This document shows, piece by piece, positions 32,464 through 41,781 of a stretch of DNA of 64,000 nucleotides. The DNA is from G965261475 sp965261475 [NCBI: bacterium] (GTDB lineage: Bacteria; SAR324; XYD2-FULL-50-16). Each line of letters begins with the position of its first letter. The stretch's first letter is position 1. The translations under genes were made by a program, and so were the position numbers. The notes beneath the pieces were generated by a model that saw nothing but the letters and a program-made list of their open reading frames with translations, did not search any database and was not told the origin of the DNA. Location of the stretch: the NCBI GenBank assembly GCA_965261475.1, contig OZ253454.1:62001-126000 (forward strand). The letters are read 5' to 3'.

Positions 32464-34026
32464 ATGAAACATTTGAATCAAGCATCTTTTGCGGGGCGTC
32501 AAAACTTATCACAAGCGAGCATTATAGAAGCGTCTATTTTGCGTAAAGAAGGAGCGCTAGGTCCTCACGGCTCTTTGATAGTCAATACTGGTGAGTATAC
32601 AGGTAGATGTCCAAAAGATAGGTTTTTAGTACTAGAAGAAACTTCTAAGGAGCATATTGCCTGGGGAAAAATCAATCAAAAGATTTCTCGTACAAATTTT
32701 GATAAAATTTATAATTTAGCTATGGACTATGCGAAGGAGCGTAAGTTTTATAGTACAGAATGTTTTTGTGGGGCAAAAAAAGCTTATCAGTTAAAAGTTC
32801 ATTTTATCACAGAGATGGCTTGGCATAATGTATTTATTTACAACATGTTTATTCAAGCTAGTAGGCAAGAATTAGCAGCTGTACCTACAGATTTTACAGT
32901 GATAAATGTGGGTAAAATGCAGCTTAAGGATTACCAACAATATGGATTAAGAAGCGAGGTTTTTATTCTTTTTGATTTTGAAAGAAAGATAGGAGTTATT
33001 GGAGGTACGGAGTATAGCGGGGAAATAAAAAAAGGAATTTTTTCTTATATGAATTATCTTTTACCAGGTGCTGGAGTCTTACCTATGCACTGTGCTGCCA
33101 ATAAATCCAAAGATGATGGGGATGTAGCTTTATTTTTTGGTCTTTCTGGAACCGGCAAAACTACTCTTTCTGCTGATAGCCAAAGAATTTTGATTGGAGA
33201 CGATGAGCACGGCTGGGCAGACGATGGGGTATTTAATTTTGAAGGTGGTTGCTATGCTAAAGCGATTAATCTTTCAAAAAAGAATGAGCCTACTATTTGG
33301 CAGACCATTAGATATGGAGCCATTTTAGAAAATGTAGTTTACGATGAAGTAAGCAGGAGAGTAGATTTTAGTGACGATAGTATTACAGAAAATACTAGAA
33401 TTTCTTATTCTATGTCTTTAGTAAAAAATGCAGATTTATCGGGAATAGGAAAACACCCTAGCAATATTATTTTTCTTACAGCTGATGCTTTTGGTGTTTT
33501 ACCACCTGTAGCTCGGCTAACACCGAAGCAAGCTAGCTACTATTTTTTGAGTGGTTATACTTCGAAAGCACCGGGCACAGAGAGTGGCATCAAAACACAT
33601 CAAGAGACTTTCTCTACTTGCTTTGGTGAGCCTTTTATGGTTTTACGCCCTGAGGTTTATAGTAAACTATTAGAACAGAAGATTAAAAAACATAATTGTA
33701 ATGTTTTTTTAGTTAATACAGGCTGGTTTGGTGGTGGGCTTGGTAGAGGTACTCGTATTAGTCTCAAAGTTACAAGAGGTATTATCACTAGTATTTTACA
33801 AGGCAATATCCTACAAGCTACTTACGAGAAAGACAATATTTTTGGTTTTCAGGTAGTTAAAAATATTTCTGGAGTATTAGAAAATTTTGACAATCAAGTA
33901 GGGTGGCAGGATAAAGAGCAATACAACCAAGCGAGGAAAGAGCTAGCAAAAAAATTTATTGCTAATTTTCGACGGTTTCAAGGTAAATTGCCTGAAATAG
34001 AGCAAGCAGGTCCTCAAATATCATAA
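32464..34026 (+). CDS. pckA: Phosphoenolpyruvate carboxykinase (ATP)
   Basis: Converts oxaloacetate and ATP to PEP and CO2, the gluconeogenic entry from C4 acids. ATG 32464 gives 520 aa. ATP-type PEPCK motifs: GEYTGRCPKDRF near the N-terminus, GGTEYSGEIKKGIF (about 180-193), the kinase loop FGLSGTGKTTLS (about 223-234), GDDEHGW and the C-terminal VNTGWFGGGLGRGTRI. It starts 2 nt after PNP copy 2. With malic enzyme in the same window it gives the cell two exits from the TCA cycle to C3. Confidence 0.96.
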   Translation: MKHLNQASFAGRQNLSQASIIEASILRKEGALGPHGSLIVNTGEYTGRCPKDRFLVLEETSKEHIAWGKINQKISRTNFDKIYNLAMDYAKERKFYSTECFCGAKKAYQLKVHFITEMAWHNVFIYNMFIQASRQELAAVPTDFTVINVGKMQLKDYQQYGLRSEVFILFDFERKIGVIGGTEYSGEIKKGIFSYMNYLLPGAGVLPMHCAANKSKDDGDVALFFGLSGTGKTTLSADSQRILIGDDEHGWADDGVFNFEGGCYAKAINLSKKNEPTIWQTIRYGAILENVVYDEVSRRVDFSDDSITENTRISYSMSLVKNADLSGIGKHPSNIIFLTADAFGVLPPVARLTPKQASYYFLSGYTSKAPGTESGIKTHQETFSTCFGEPFMVLRPEVYSKLLEQKIKKHNCNVFLVNTGWFGGGLGRGTRISLKVTRGIITSILQGNILQATYEKDNIFGFQVVKNISGVLENFDNQVGWQDKEQYNQARKELAKKFIANFRRFQGKLPEIEQAGPQIS

Positions 34027-34041
34027 TTTAATTCTAGTAGT

Positions 34042-35445
34042 ATGCAAATCAAATTGTCACAAAATGAATTACAAGATATTTTTGCTAAAATAGATAAAGC
34101 AAATTTAGAGTTTAGTCAAACCTATGTTGGTGCTCCAAAAATCAGACAACCTGTGCATACAGTTTATGGTGGAGCTCATTTGTTTCATGCTACAGTAGTA
34201 CGAGAACTAGGAGCTGCTGCAAAAAAGGTATTTTTAGATTACGCTCCTAACCCTGTGTTTTTTGCTCAAAACATGCAACTCAAAGGCTATGAAAAACTCC
34301 CTACAGACCCTAAAGAGATTAATGATTTGTTGGTAAATATTCCACATAATTATCCTGCTGCTTGGTTTGCAAACAAAGTTTGGAGTAGGGTTTTAAAAAA
34401 ATTAGAAGAAGAAGCTATTGAAGATTTTCGTATAGACTTTGAAGATGGGTTTGGTGTTAGAAGTGATGAAGAAGAAGATAGAGTAGCTACGAGAGTAGCC
34501 GAAGAAGTTGGTCAAGGCATGCTAGAGCAAATACTACCTTCTTTTATCGGTATTAGAATTAAGGCATTTGATAACTTTGCGAGTCGTTCTATTCGTACTC
34601 TAGAGCTTTTTATTGCTAAACTTTTAGAAAAATCTACCTTACCAAAAAATTTTGTAATTACTTTACCTAAAGTTGCTGTAGTAGAGCATGTCACATCTTT
34701 GGTAATTGTGTTAGAAAAACTAGAAAAATATCACAATTTAGCTCCTAATTCTTTAAAAATAGAATTGATGGTAGAGCTCACACAAACTATTTTGAATAAA
34801 CAAGGCACAATACATATTTGGAAGCTAATTGATGCTGCTAGAGGTAGATGTAGGGGGTTACATTTTGGTACATACGATTATACTGCATCTTGCAATATTA
34901 TAGCTCATATTCAAGCAATGGATAACCCGGTTTGTGAGTTTGCAAAACATATTATGCAAACTACTGCTATGGGTACAGGTTTAACATTATCTGATGGAGC
35001 GACTAATATTTTACCTGTTCCTGCTTATCCAAATAGCACTAATCCTGTAGAAATCGCACAAAATGTTCACGCTTATTATAGAGCTTGGAGAATACAGTTT
35101 GCTAATATTCAATGCTCTTTGAGAACTGGTTTTTATCAAGGATGGGATTTACATCCTGCTCAGTTACCTATTCGTTATGCTGCTTGCTACGATTTTTATT
35201 TAGCAGATTTTACACAAATTGCAACACGTATGCATAACTTTCTTGCTGTTAGCGGTCGCGCACTTCTTAGTGATGAAGTTGCTGACGATGCAGCTACAGG
35301 TCATGGTTTGGTAAACTATTACCTCAAAGCATATAGTTGTGGAGCTATTACTAAAGCAGATATTGAGAATTTAGGTATTACACTTGAGGTATTACAAACT
35401 GGCTGCCTAGCTAAAATTATTGACGAATATAAACAAAATAAATAG
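34042..35445 (+). CDS. DUF6986-type aldolase/citrate-lyase superfamily protein
   Basis: 467 aa TIM-barrel protein of the HpcH/HpaI aldolase/citrate lyase superfamily, DUF6986 group (sometimes annotated phosphoenolpyruvate kinase without proof). Visible: DFRIDFEDGFGVRSDEEED (about 132-150) with acidic metal-ligand residues, IRIKAF, a mid-protein IELMVELTQTIL strand, and GLHFGTYDYTAS, equivalent to the substrate-binding end of citrate-lyase-like barrels. Reaction is unknown; members of the superfamily cleave or form C-C bonds on pyruvate- or acyl-CoA-like substrates. It lies 15 nt after pckA in the same direction, which favours a role near PEP or oxaloacetate. Confidence 0.78.
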   Translation: MQIKLSQNELQDIFAKIDKANLEFSQTYVGAPKIRQPVHTVYGGAHLFHATVVRELGAAAKKVFLDYAPNPVFFAQNMQLKGYEKLPTDPKEINDLLVNIPHNYPAAWFANKVWSRVLKKLEEEAIEDFRIDFEDGFGVRSDEEEDRVATRVAEEVGQGMLEQILPSFIGIRIKAFDNFASRSIRTLELFIAKLLEKSTLPKNFVITLPKVAVVEHVTSLVIVLEKLEKYHNLAPNSLKIELMVELTQTILNKQGTIHIWKLIDAARGRCRGLHFGTYDYTASCNIIAHIQAMDNPVCEFAKHIMQTTAMGTGLTLSDGATNILPVPAYPNSTNPVEIAQNVHAYYRAWRIQFANIQCSLRTGFYQGWDLHPAQLPIRYAACYDFYLADFTQIATRMHNFLAVSGRALLSDEVADDAATGHGLVNYYLKAYSCGAITKADIENLGITLEVLQTGCLAKIIDEYKQNK

Positions 35446-35451
35446 TAAGAA

Positions 35452-36504
35452 ATGCGAATAGACAACGATATTAAACTAGATTTTAAAGATGTTTTGATTA
35501 GCCCTAAAAGATCTATTGTAGCTTCTAGAAAGCAAGTATTTTTACAAAGGGAATTTGTTTTTAAAAATTCCAATAAATCTTGGACAGGTATTCCGATTAT
35601 TGCAGCTAATATGTTACACACAGGGACTTTTGAAGTGGCAGCAAAACTCCATGAATTTTCTATGCTAACTGCTCTACACCGTTTCTTTTCTGCTGATTTA
35701 TTTCAAGAAAAAATAATGAATCTCAAAAAACAAGACCAAGAGGGAAAATTTTTTCGCAATATTATGGTTACCACGGGCTCCAATGAGAATTCCTATCAGC
35801 TAGCTTGTAGTATTTTAAATAACAACCCAGAGCTTCAGTGGATTTGCATTGATATTGCCAATGGTTACTCGGAAACATTTGTTCGTTTTGTAGCAAGAGT
35901 AAGAAAAGACTATCCAGAAAAAATTATTCTTGCTGGTAATGTTTGCACCCCAGAGATGACAGAGCAGTTGATTATTGCAGGAGCAGATGTAGTCAAAATT
36001 GGTATAGGACCTGGCTCTGTATGCACTACTCGTGCTTTAACTGGTGTAGGTTATCCCCAACTTTCTGCTGTTATTGAATGTGCGGATGCCGCTCACGGAT
36101 TAGGCGGACAAATTGTTTCTGATGGAGGTTGCGTAGTTCCCGGCGATGTAGGCAAAGCATTTGCAGCTGGCGCTGATTTTGTGATGCTAGGAGGCATGTT
36201 GTCTGGACACGATGAGTGCGAAGGGGAAGTAATAGGTGGAAAAATGAAATTTTATGGAATGTCATCTTCTGAAGCTATGGATAGGTTTTTTGGAGGCATG
36301 GCAGATTATAGAGCAGCTGAGGGCAAAGCAGTTTTTGTACCCTATAAAGGAGCTATTATAAACACTTTGAGGAATGTTTTAGGTGGGTTGCGCTCTACTT
36401 GCTCTTATTCGGGGGCAGAAAAATTAAAGAATCTCCCTAAGTGTACTACTTTTATTCGTGTTACTCAACAGCTTAACGAATCTTTGTCTGCAACTCCTAG
36501 ATAA
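35452..36504 (+). CDS. guaC: GMP reductase
   Basis: NADPH-dependent reductive deamination of GMP to IMP, interconverting purines. 350 aa, the size of the animal/enterobacterial GuaC1 group without a CBS domain. [12 protein letters not shown] at the N-terminus, [11 protein letters not shown], the catalytic Cys in [11 protein letters not shown] (Cys about 186), [26 protein letters not shown], and KFYGMSS. It is 6 nt after the DUF6986 gene, and purine salvage ties it to the PNP pair two genes upstream. Convergent with the GT22-like gene. Confidence 0.95.
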   Translation: MRIDNDIKLDFKDVLISPKRSIVASRKQVFLQREFVFKNSNKSWTGIPIIAANMLHTGTFEVAAKLHEFSMLTALHRFFSADLFQEKIMNLKKQDQEGKFFRNIMVTTGSNENSYQLACSILNNNPELQWICIDIANGYSETFVRFVARVRKDYPEKIILAGNVCTPEMTEQLIIAGADVVKIGIGPGSVCTTRALTGVGYPQLSAVIECADAAHGLGGQIVSDGGCVVPGDVGKAFAAGADFVMLGGMLSGHDECEGEVIGGKMKFYGMSSSEAMDRFFGGMADYRAAEGKAVFVPYKGAIINTLRNVLGGLRSTCSYSGAEKLKNLPKCTTFIRVTQQLNESLSATPR

Positions 36505-36518
36505 TAGTTAAAATTATT

Positions 36519-37994
36519 TTAAATTTTTTTGTAAATACTTGCTGTTTTTAGCATCACATTACCTTTGCTTCTACCCCATAAAAATGCTTCTAGTTTATTA
36601 TAAGTAAATAGTTTTTCTTCTTTTAAACTGATTTTTTGCAGTTTTTCTATTTCCCTTATTCTTGTTTGTGAAGGTTTTTCGCCTAAAAATATAAAATAAT
36701 TTACTTCTTTTTTTAGTGGCATTATTTTTTTTATCTTAGAAGTTTTGTTTGTGATTTTAAAAATTGGAACCTTATGTTGTAGGTAAAAAAGTGGTAGATG
36801 CAATCTATTAGCAGGTGTATCAATCAAAATTGCTGTGACATCATTTTTTTTAGAAAGATAGTAAAGGCTTTCTATTAAATTTTTTTTAGGATAACTAGGT
36901 GTGATTAAAAATAATAAAAGTATGTTCCAAAACCAAAACCATACCCAGAGGGTCTTTACAATGATTTTTTTGTACCTAGCAAAATTAGTTGTGGCGACAA
37001 ACCGATTCCAACCTATCATTCCTAAGATAACCAATAATATAATGGCGGGGATTATAAACCTCTCTTGTTTATTGGTAAAAAAGGAGTGCAAAGCTACAAA
37101 GCAAGTAAGACTGATGAGATAAATCCAATATTTTCTTGCTAATTTGCTCAATCCAAAGACAAAAATTAGACTTGTAGGGAAGAATAATACGAACAGCAAT
37201 AATACTATATAAAAATACCAAGGTTGAGCAACAGCAGGAGATATTTGTAGGTTGTATAAACTGTACTGAATAAAAGACGCAAAAGGGTAACCGAAAGCAA
37301 TAGTATCTACAATACCCATCAAGATCAAAAGAAAGAAGCTAGTCGCAAGTAGTAAGAATATTGCGTCTATAAATTGCTTTTTAGCAATCAAAAATATACC
37401 AATTGCTAGACCTAAGACAAATGTTTGAAAACGAATGCTAAAGGCAAAAGCAAAACACAAACCAGCTAGTAGCCAGTAGAGTTTATTTTTTTTTTGAGTG
37501 GCTAAGTGGGTGTAATAAAAACCCATAATAATAGGTGGGACACAGACAGTTTCTACTAAAGAATGCACTGAAACATAAGGAAGAAACCAAAGGAAAGCAA
37601 GTAGATTAGCTACAAATATAGCTGTTTTTTTGTCGCTGAGTAGTTTGGTAAAAAGGTAGCCATAAATAATAGTTAGTAGAGAGTAAATAGCGTGCAAAAA
37701 TCGCACTCCAAGCATTTGTAATTTTGGATCTACTATATTTATTTTTTGTAAGCCAGCAAAAATTAGGTAATGCCAGAGTGTGTATAGTTGATTTCTCCAA
37801 GCTCCCTGTTTATCAGAAAAAAAATCTGCTTGCCCTGACAGCCAGAGGTAAGCGGTTTCTACAGGAATAAAATGGTCGTCGTGTGCTACATAACCTTTTG
37901 AGAATAAGACAGCTACTAGCCTCACAGCAAAGGCTATTAAAACAATGGTATAAATAGATGATAAGCAAGAAAATGGTAGTTTTGCTTTGATCAA
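36519..37994 (-). CDS. GT22/Alg9-like membrane mannosyltransferase
   Basis: 491 aa, about 10 membrane segments. N-terminal HDDHFIPVE (about 38-46) is the acidic catalytic loop of GT-C enzymes, and the TNKQERFIIPAI segment (about 310-321) matches the HKExRFxxP signature of GT22 (PIG-B/Alg9-type) mannosyltransferases, with Gln in place of Lys-Glu spacing. A soluble C-terminal domain of about 110 residues follows. Such enzymes use a polyprenyl-phosphate sugar on the periplasmic side; sugar and acceptor are unknown. Start is TTG 2 nt after the fusA stop; no ATG is available nearby. Probably carried on the fusA transcript. Confidence 0.72.
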   Translation of the reverse strand: MIKAKLPFSCLSSIYTIVLIAFAVRLVAVLFSKGYVAHDDHFIPVETAYLWLSGQADFFSDKQGAWRNQLYTLWHYLIFAGLQKINIVDPKLQMLGVRFLHAIYSLLTIIYGYLFTKLLSDKKTAIFVANLLAFLWFLPYVSVHSLVETVCVPPIIMGFYYTHLATQKKNKLYWLLAGLCFAFAFSIRFQTFVLGLAIGIFLIAKKQFIDAIFLLLATSFFLLILMGIVDTIAFGYPFASFIQYSLYNLQISPAVAQPWYFYIVLLLFVLFFPTSLIFVFGLSKLARKYWIYLISLTCFVALHSFFTNKQERFIIPAIILLVILGMIGWNRFVATTNFARYKKIIVKTLWVWFWFWNILLLFLITPSYPKKNLIESLYYLSKKNDVTAILIDTPANRLHLPLFYLQHKVPIFKITNKTSKIKKIMPLKKEVNYFIFLGEKPSQTRIREIEKLQKISLKEEKLFTYNKLEAFLWGRSKGNVMLKTASIYKKI

Positions 37995-37996
37995 AA

Positions 37997-40105
37997 TTAC
38001 TCCTCCTCTTCCGATAGGAATTCTTTTCTTTTCTCTATAATATCTTGTTGCAGATCTCTAGGAACTGCGGAGTATTTTTCAAATTCCATAGAATAAGATG
38101 CTTTACCAGCAGTAGCAGAGCGTAGGTTGGTAGCATAACCAAACATTTGAGACAAAGGTGCACTTGCTTCAATAACCGTTAAATTATCTCTAGTTTCTGT
38201 GCTTTTAATTACACCTCTACGAGAACTTAAATCACCAATAACTGCTCCTTGGTACTCAGTAGGTGTTTCTACTTCTACGCACATAATAGGTTCTAATAAA
38301 ACTGCATCTGCTTTAGCAATTGCCTGTTTCATAGCATGTCTAGAGCAAATACGAAATGCCATATCACTAGAATCTACATCATGGTATTTGCCATCTACTA
38401 AATTGACACTAATACCAACCATAGGAAAAGCCGCCAAAGGTCCTTTTTGCATTATATCTTGAAATCCTTTTTCACAGGCTCCAATATATTCTCCGGGAAT
38501 ATTACCGCCTTTGACTAGGTTATTGAATTCGAATTCTTTCATTTTATCACTTTCGAACTTCAAAGGTTGAATATTACCTATAACTACAGCGAATTGTCCG
38601 GCGCCACCTGTTTGCTTTTTGTGAATATAATTGTATTGAGACATTTTTTTGATAGTTTCTCTGTAATTAACTTGTGGAGCTCCCGCTGCTATAGGTACAT
38701 TGAACTCTCTACGCATTCTTTCAATGTAAATCTCTAGATGCAATTCTCCCATTCCAGAAATAATAGTTTCTTTAGATTCTACATCTGATGTAACACGAAA
38801 GGTAGGGTCTTCTTTCATAAACTTTGAGAGAGCTTTACCCATTCTATTTGTAGCATTATTATCCGTACATTTGATAGCTAAAGAAATCACAGAATCAGGG
38901 ACAAAAATGTTTTCTAAAAATAATTTTTCGCTTCCTTCAGCGCAAAAAGTATCTCCAGAGGCACAGTCTATGCCAATCATAGCAATAATATCTCCCGCAT
39001 AAGCAGAGTCTATATTTTCTTTATTGTTAGAGTGCATTCTTACCATTCTACCTACTCTAATTTTTTTTCCTGTTCTAGAGTTTTGTATATTTTCCCCTTT
39101 TTTGAGGGTACCTTGGTAAATTCTAGTATAAGTAAGTTGCCCGAACTGTTCTTCTGTAATTTTGAAAGCCATACAAACTAGTGGCTCCTTAGTAGAAGTA
39201 GAGAGCTCTACTTTTTGCAACTCGTCTTTTACTAATCTATTCACACTCATAGGTTGAGCAGTAATTGGAGATGGTAAATAATGACAAACAGCGTCTAACA
39301 AAGGTTGCACGCCCTTGTTTTTAAAAGCAGAGCCCATATACACGGGCACCAATTCTAAGCTGCGGACACCTTTGATAATAGCTTGATGGATGCTTGTTTC
39401 ACTAATATCTTTTTCTTCTAAAATATCTTCCATCATTTGATCGTCAAACATAGAAATTGCTTCTAGCATTGCTGCTCTTTTTTCTTTTATTTGAGACTCT
39501 AATTCTTTGGGGACTTCTCGTACTAATACTTTATACCCTTTTTCACCATCAAAAAAATATGCTTTTTGGGTGATTAAATCTACTACTCCTTGATGGTTGT
39601 CCTCTAGTCCAATAGGCACTTGCATCGCAATAGCATTCAAACGAAGTTTTTTACTTAAATCATCTATAACTTTATCAGGATTGGCGCCGACACGATCTAG
39701 TTTATTGATAAAAGCTAGTCTTGGAATTTTGTATCTTTTCATCTGTCTATCTACGGTAATAGATTGAGACTGCACGCCAGCTACACCACATAACACCATA
39801 ATTCCGCCATCTAATACTCGTAGACTTCTTTCAACTTCTACAGTAAAGTCAACATGACCTGGGGTATCAATAATATTGATTTTTTTATCTTTCCAAAAAA
39901 CAGTTGTAGCCGCAGAAGTGATAGTAATGCCTTTTTCTCTTTCTAGCTCCATAAAATCCATAGTTGCTCCGTCTCCACTACCGCGCACTTCTTCAATTTT
40001 GTGAATTCTACCTGTGTAATACAGAATTCTTTCTGTCAAAGTTGTTTTACCACTGTCTATGTGTGCTGAAATACCAATGTTTCTTGTAATTGCTTGCTCT
40101 CTCAT
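37997..40105 (-). CDS. fusA: Elongation factor G
   Basis: Translocation GTPase. 702 aa, typical. G1 AHIDSGKTT (14-22), switch I region EREKGITITSAATT, G3 DTPGHVDF, G4 NKLDRVGA, then domains II-V ending with the SATAGKASYSMEF segment. ATG at 40105. Unusually it is not next to rpsL, rpsG or tuf; the neighbour is rpsU, 155 nt upstream, and a glycosyltransferase gene follows. No adjacent second EF-G is visible. Confidence 0.97.
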   Translation of the reverse strand: MREQAITRNIGISAHIDSGKTTLTERILYYTGRIHKIEEVRGSGDGATMDFMELEREKGITITSAATTVFWKDKKINIIDTPGHVDFTVEVERSLRVLDGGIMVLCGVAGVQSQSITVDRQMKRYKIPRLAFINKLDRVGANPDKVIDDLSKKLRLNAIAMQVPIGLEDNHQGVVDLITQKAYFFDGEKGYKVLVREVPKELESQIKEKRAAMLEAISMFDDQMMEDILEEKDISETSIHQAIIKGVRSLELVPVYMGSAFKNKGVQPLLDAVCHYLPSPITAQPMSVNRLVKDELQKVELSTSTKEPLVCMAFKITEEQFGQLTYTRIYQGTLKKGENIQNSRTGKKIRVGRMVRMHSNNKENIDSAYAGDIIAMIGIDCASGDTFCAEGSEKLFLENIFVPDSVISLAIKCTDNNATNRMGKALSKFMKEDPTFRVTSDVESKETIISGMGELHLEIYIERMRREFNVPIAAGAPQVNYRETIKKMSQYNYIHKKQTGGAGQFAVVIGNIQPLKFESDKMKEFEFNNLVKGGNIPGEYIGACEKGFQDIMQKGPLAAFPMVGISVNLVDGKYHDVDSSDMAFRICSRHAMKQAIAKADAVLLEPIMCVEVETPTEYQGAVIGDLSSRRGVIKSTETRDNLTVIEASAPLSQMFGYATNLRSATAGKASYSMEFEKYSAVPRDLQQDIIEKRKEFLSEEEE

Positions 40106-40260
40106 ATTTTTAATATCTTAAAAGGGTTTTGTAGTTTTACGGTAATTATGTTAATTTTTTAGAAAATACAGCAAAGTTTACTCGGGTCTAAACTCTCCTA
40201 ATTTGTTTCACAAGTGTAAAAAGTTTGGAAAATTGGCGTCAATACCAAAATGGAGGGGAT

Positions 40261-40464
40261 TTAGCTAAAAAGGTTTTTTTGTTTTCTTCTTCTATCTTTT
40301 GCCCTTTTTTGTGCTGATGCTTCTCTTTTCATTTTTGCTTTTACAGAAGGTTTGTAGTAAAATTTTCTTTTACTAATTTCTCTAAAAACTCCTTCTAGAA
40401 TCAATTTTTTCTTTAATTCTCTTAGCGCTCTATCTACTTGGTTTTTTTGAACATTAACTTGCAT
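40261..40464 (-). CDS. rpsU: 30S ribosomal protein S21
   Basis: 67 aa, basic. VDRALRELKKKLILEGVFREISKRKFYYKPS is the S21 fold (cited by its start VDRALRELKKK and its KFYYKPS end), followed by a Lys/Arg-rich tail. S21 sits at the 30S platform near the anti-SD. ATG 40464 has an AT-rich leader and no ribosome-binding site. Alone upstream of fusA. Confidence 0.95.
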   Translation of the reverse strand: MQVNVQKNQVDRALRELKKKLILEGVFREISKRKFYYKPSVKAKMKREASAQKRAKDRRRKQKNLFS

Positions 40465-40849
40465 AAATTCTTAAAAAAGCTAAAAACTTATTATATTGTC
40501 TAATAATTACCTTGCTCTGTCAACTAGAAAATTGGAAAAACACTATAAAACATAAAAATAAACAATAGAAGTATTGTAGCATTGTATTTTTGCTGGGTTA
40601 GTCTTTTTGTATGATTTGAGGAAGGCTTTGTTGTGAGCTACAAAATTTTAAAATATCAAAATACTTCTATTTAAGGTATTTTGAGGCAAAAGAATTTGCT
40701 AAGAAGTCATTGATTTTGTTAGAATTAAGATTGTTATTTTTTTCTAAAATTTTAAAAAATGTACTTTATTATTTTTTTTAAGCCTCACTTTAGCAATCGT
40801 AGTTATCAACAAGCTAATTCTAGCTACTATTGCAATCTCCTGAATTGAT
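40465..40849. other. 385-nt divergent intergenic region, no gene seen
   Basis: AT-rich spacer between rpsU (-) and the glycosyltransferase gene (+). It must hold two outward promoters; on the minus strand TTGACA is complementary to 40516-40521 and TATAAT-like sequence lies nearer rpsU, but the spacing (about 22) is poor. An 11-bp perfect inverted repeat, ATAGAAGTATT (40565-40575) and AATACTTCTAT (40660-40670), is separated by 84 nt. Confidence 0.5.
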
Positions 40850-41761
40850 ATGGTAAAAAAAATTCTAGTTGTGTTGCTTAGTAGAGAGCAAGTGTTTTTG
40901 CTACATAGACTAAAAACCTATTTACTTTTTATTTTTACAACAAAATTTATTTGGCTATCCCTTGCCTTTTTTTTTGTAAAGAAAATTACTCCTAGCAAGA
41001 GAAAAACAAAAATCATTGTTTCTTTGACTTCTATACCGCCTAGATTGAACTTCACACATTTTGCTATAAAAAGTATTTTGAGACAAACAGTCTTGCCAGA
41101 TAGAATTATTTTATGGTTATCTAGGGAGCATAAAAACAAAGAGTTTAAAAAATGCTCTTTGATGAGTTTGCCAAAAAATTTAATTAAATTGCAAAAAAAA
41201 GGTTTAGAAATATTTTTTGTCAAAGATCTAGGCTCCTATAGGAAGCTACTACCAGCTTTAAATAAATTTTCTGATAGCATTGTGATTACTATAGATGATG
41301 ATATTTTGTACCCTAAAAATATGATAGCAAGCCTATATAGTGCTTATCTAAGGAATGGTAACGGTTTTGTTTATTGTAGAAGGAGTAGAATTATAGAAAA
41401 AACCAAAGACTCAAAATATGTAGCCGATAAATTGAATTTTTCTTCAAAGAATAACCATCAAAATTTATTTATCACTGGAGGTGCAGGAGCTTTATATCCC
41501 CCCAAGGTATTAAATGACGAAGTTTTTAATGAGTCTATTTTTGCTAGGTTAGCACCTGATGAAGACGATAGCTGGTTTAATGCTATGCGTTTACTCAATA
41601 AAAATAAAGTTTTCCAAGTAGAAGCCAAAGAGATTGAGGTTTTACCTAGTGCTTATGCTTATGCTTTGTATTATACCAACACTGCAGACAATAGAAAAAA
41701 ATTTAATAGGCAATTTAACGACATATTTAACTATTACCAACTTTTTAGCAAAGATACTTAA
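40850..41761 (+). CDS. GT-A fold glycosyltransferase
   Basis: 303 aa. After a basic, partly hydrophobic N-terminus (about residues 20-45, possible membrane anchor) comes the nucleotide-sugar domain: IIVSLTSIPPRLN, TVLPDRIILWLS, and SIVITIDDDILYP with the metal-binding Asp triplet (about 148). Later ITGGAGALYPP and LAPDEDDSWF resemble acceptor-side motifs of bacterial polysaccharide transferases of this type. Sugar and acceptor are unknown. It stands alone between divergent rpsU and convergent batA-like genes. Confidence 0.75.
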   Translation: MVKKILVVLLSREQVFLLHRLKTYLLFIFTTKFIWLSLAFFFVKKITPSKRKTKIIVSLTSIPPRLNFTHFAIKSILRQTVLPDRIILWLSREHKNKEFKKCSLMSLPKNLIKLQKKGLEIFFVKDLGSYRKLLPALNKFSDSIVITIDDDILYPKNMIASLYSAYLRNGNGFVYCRRSRIIEKTKDSKYVADKLNFSSKNNHQNLFITGGAGALYPPKVLNDEVFNESIFARLAPDEDDSWFNAMRLLNKNKVFQVEAKEIEVLPSAYAYALYYTNTADNRKKFNRQFNDIFNYYQLFSKDT

Positions 41762-41781
41762 TTACAACAGTTAATTTTTAT

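Noticed and set aside
36505-36531. A/T-only inverted repeat with T7 after guaC as terminator
   Set aside because: The stem has no G-C pairs, so stability is too low to claim, and it overlaps the convergent gene end.
41031-41223. Antisense frame inside the glycosyltransferase gene
   Set aside because: Shadow of a well-supported coding region with a DxD motif.
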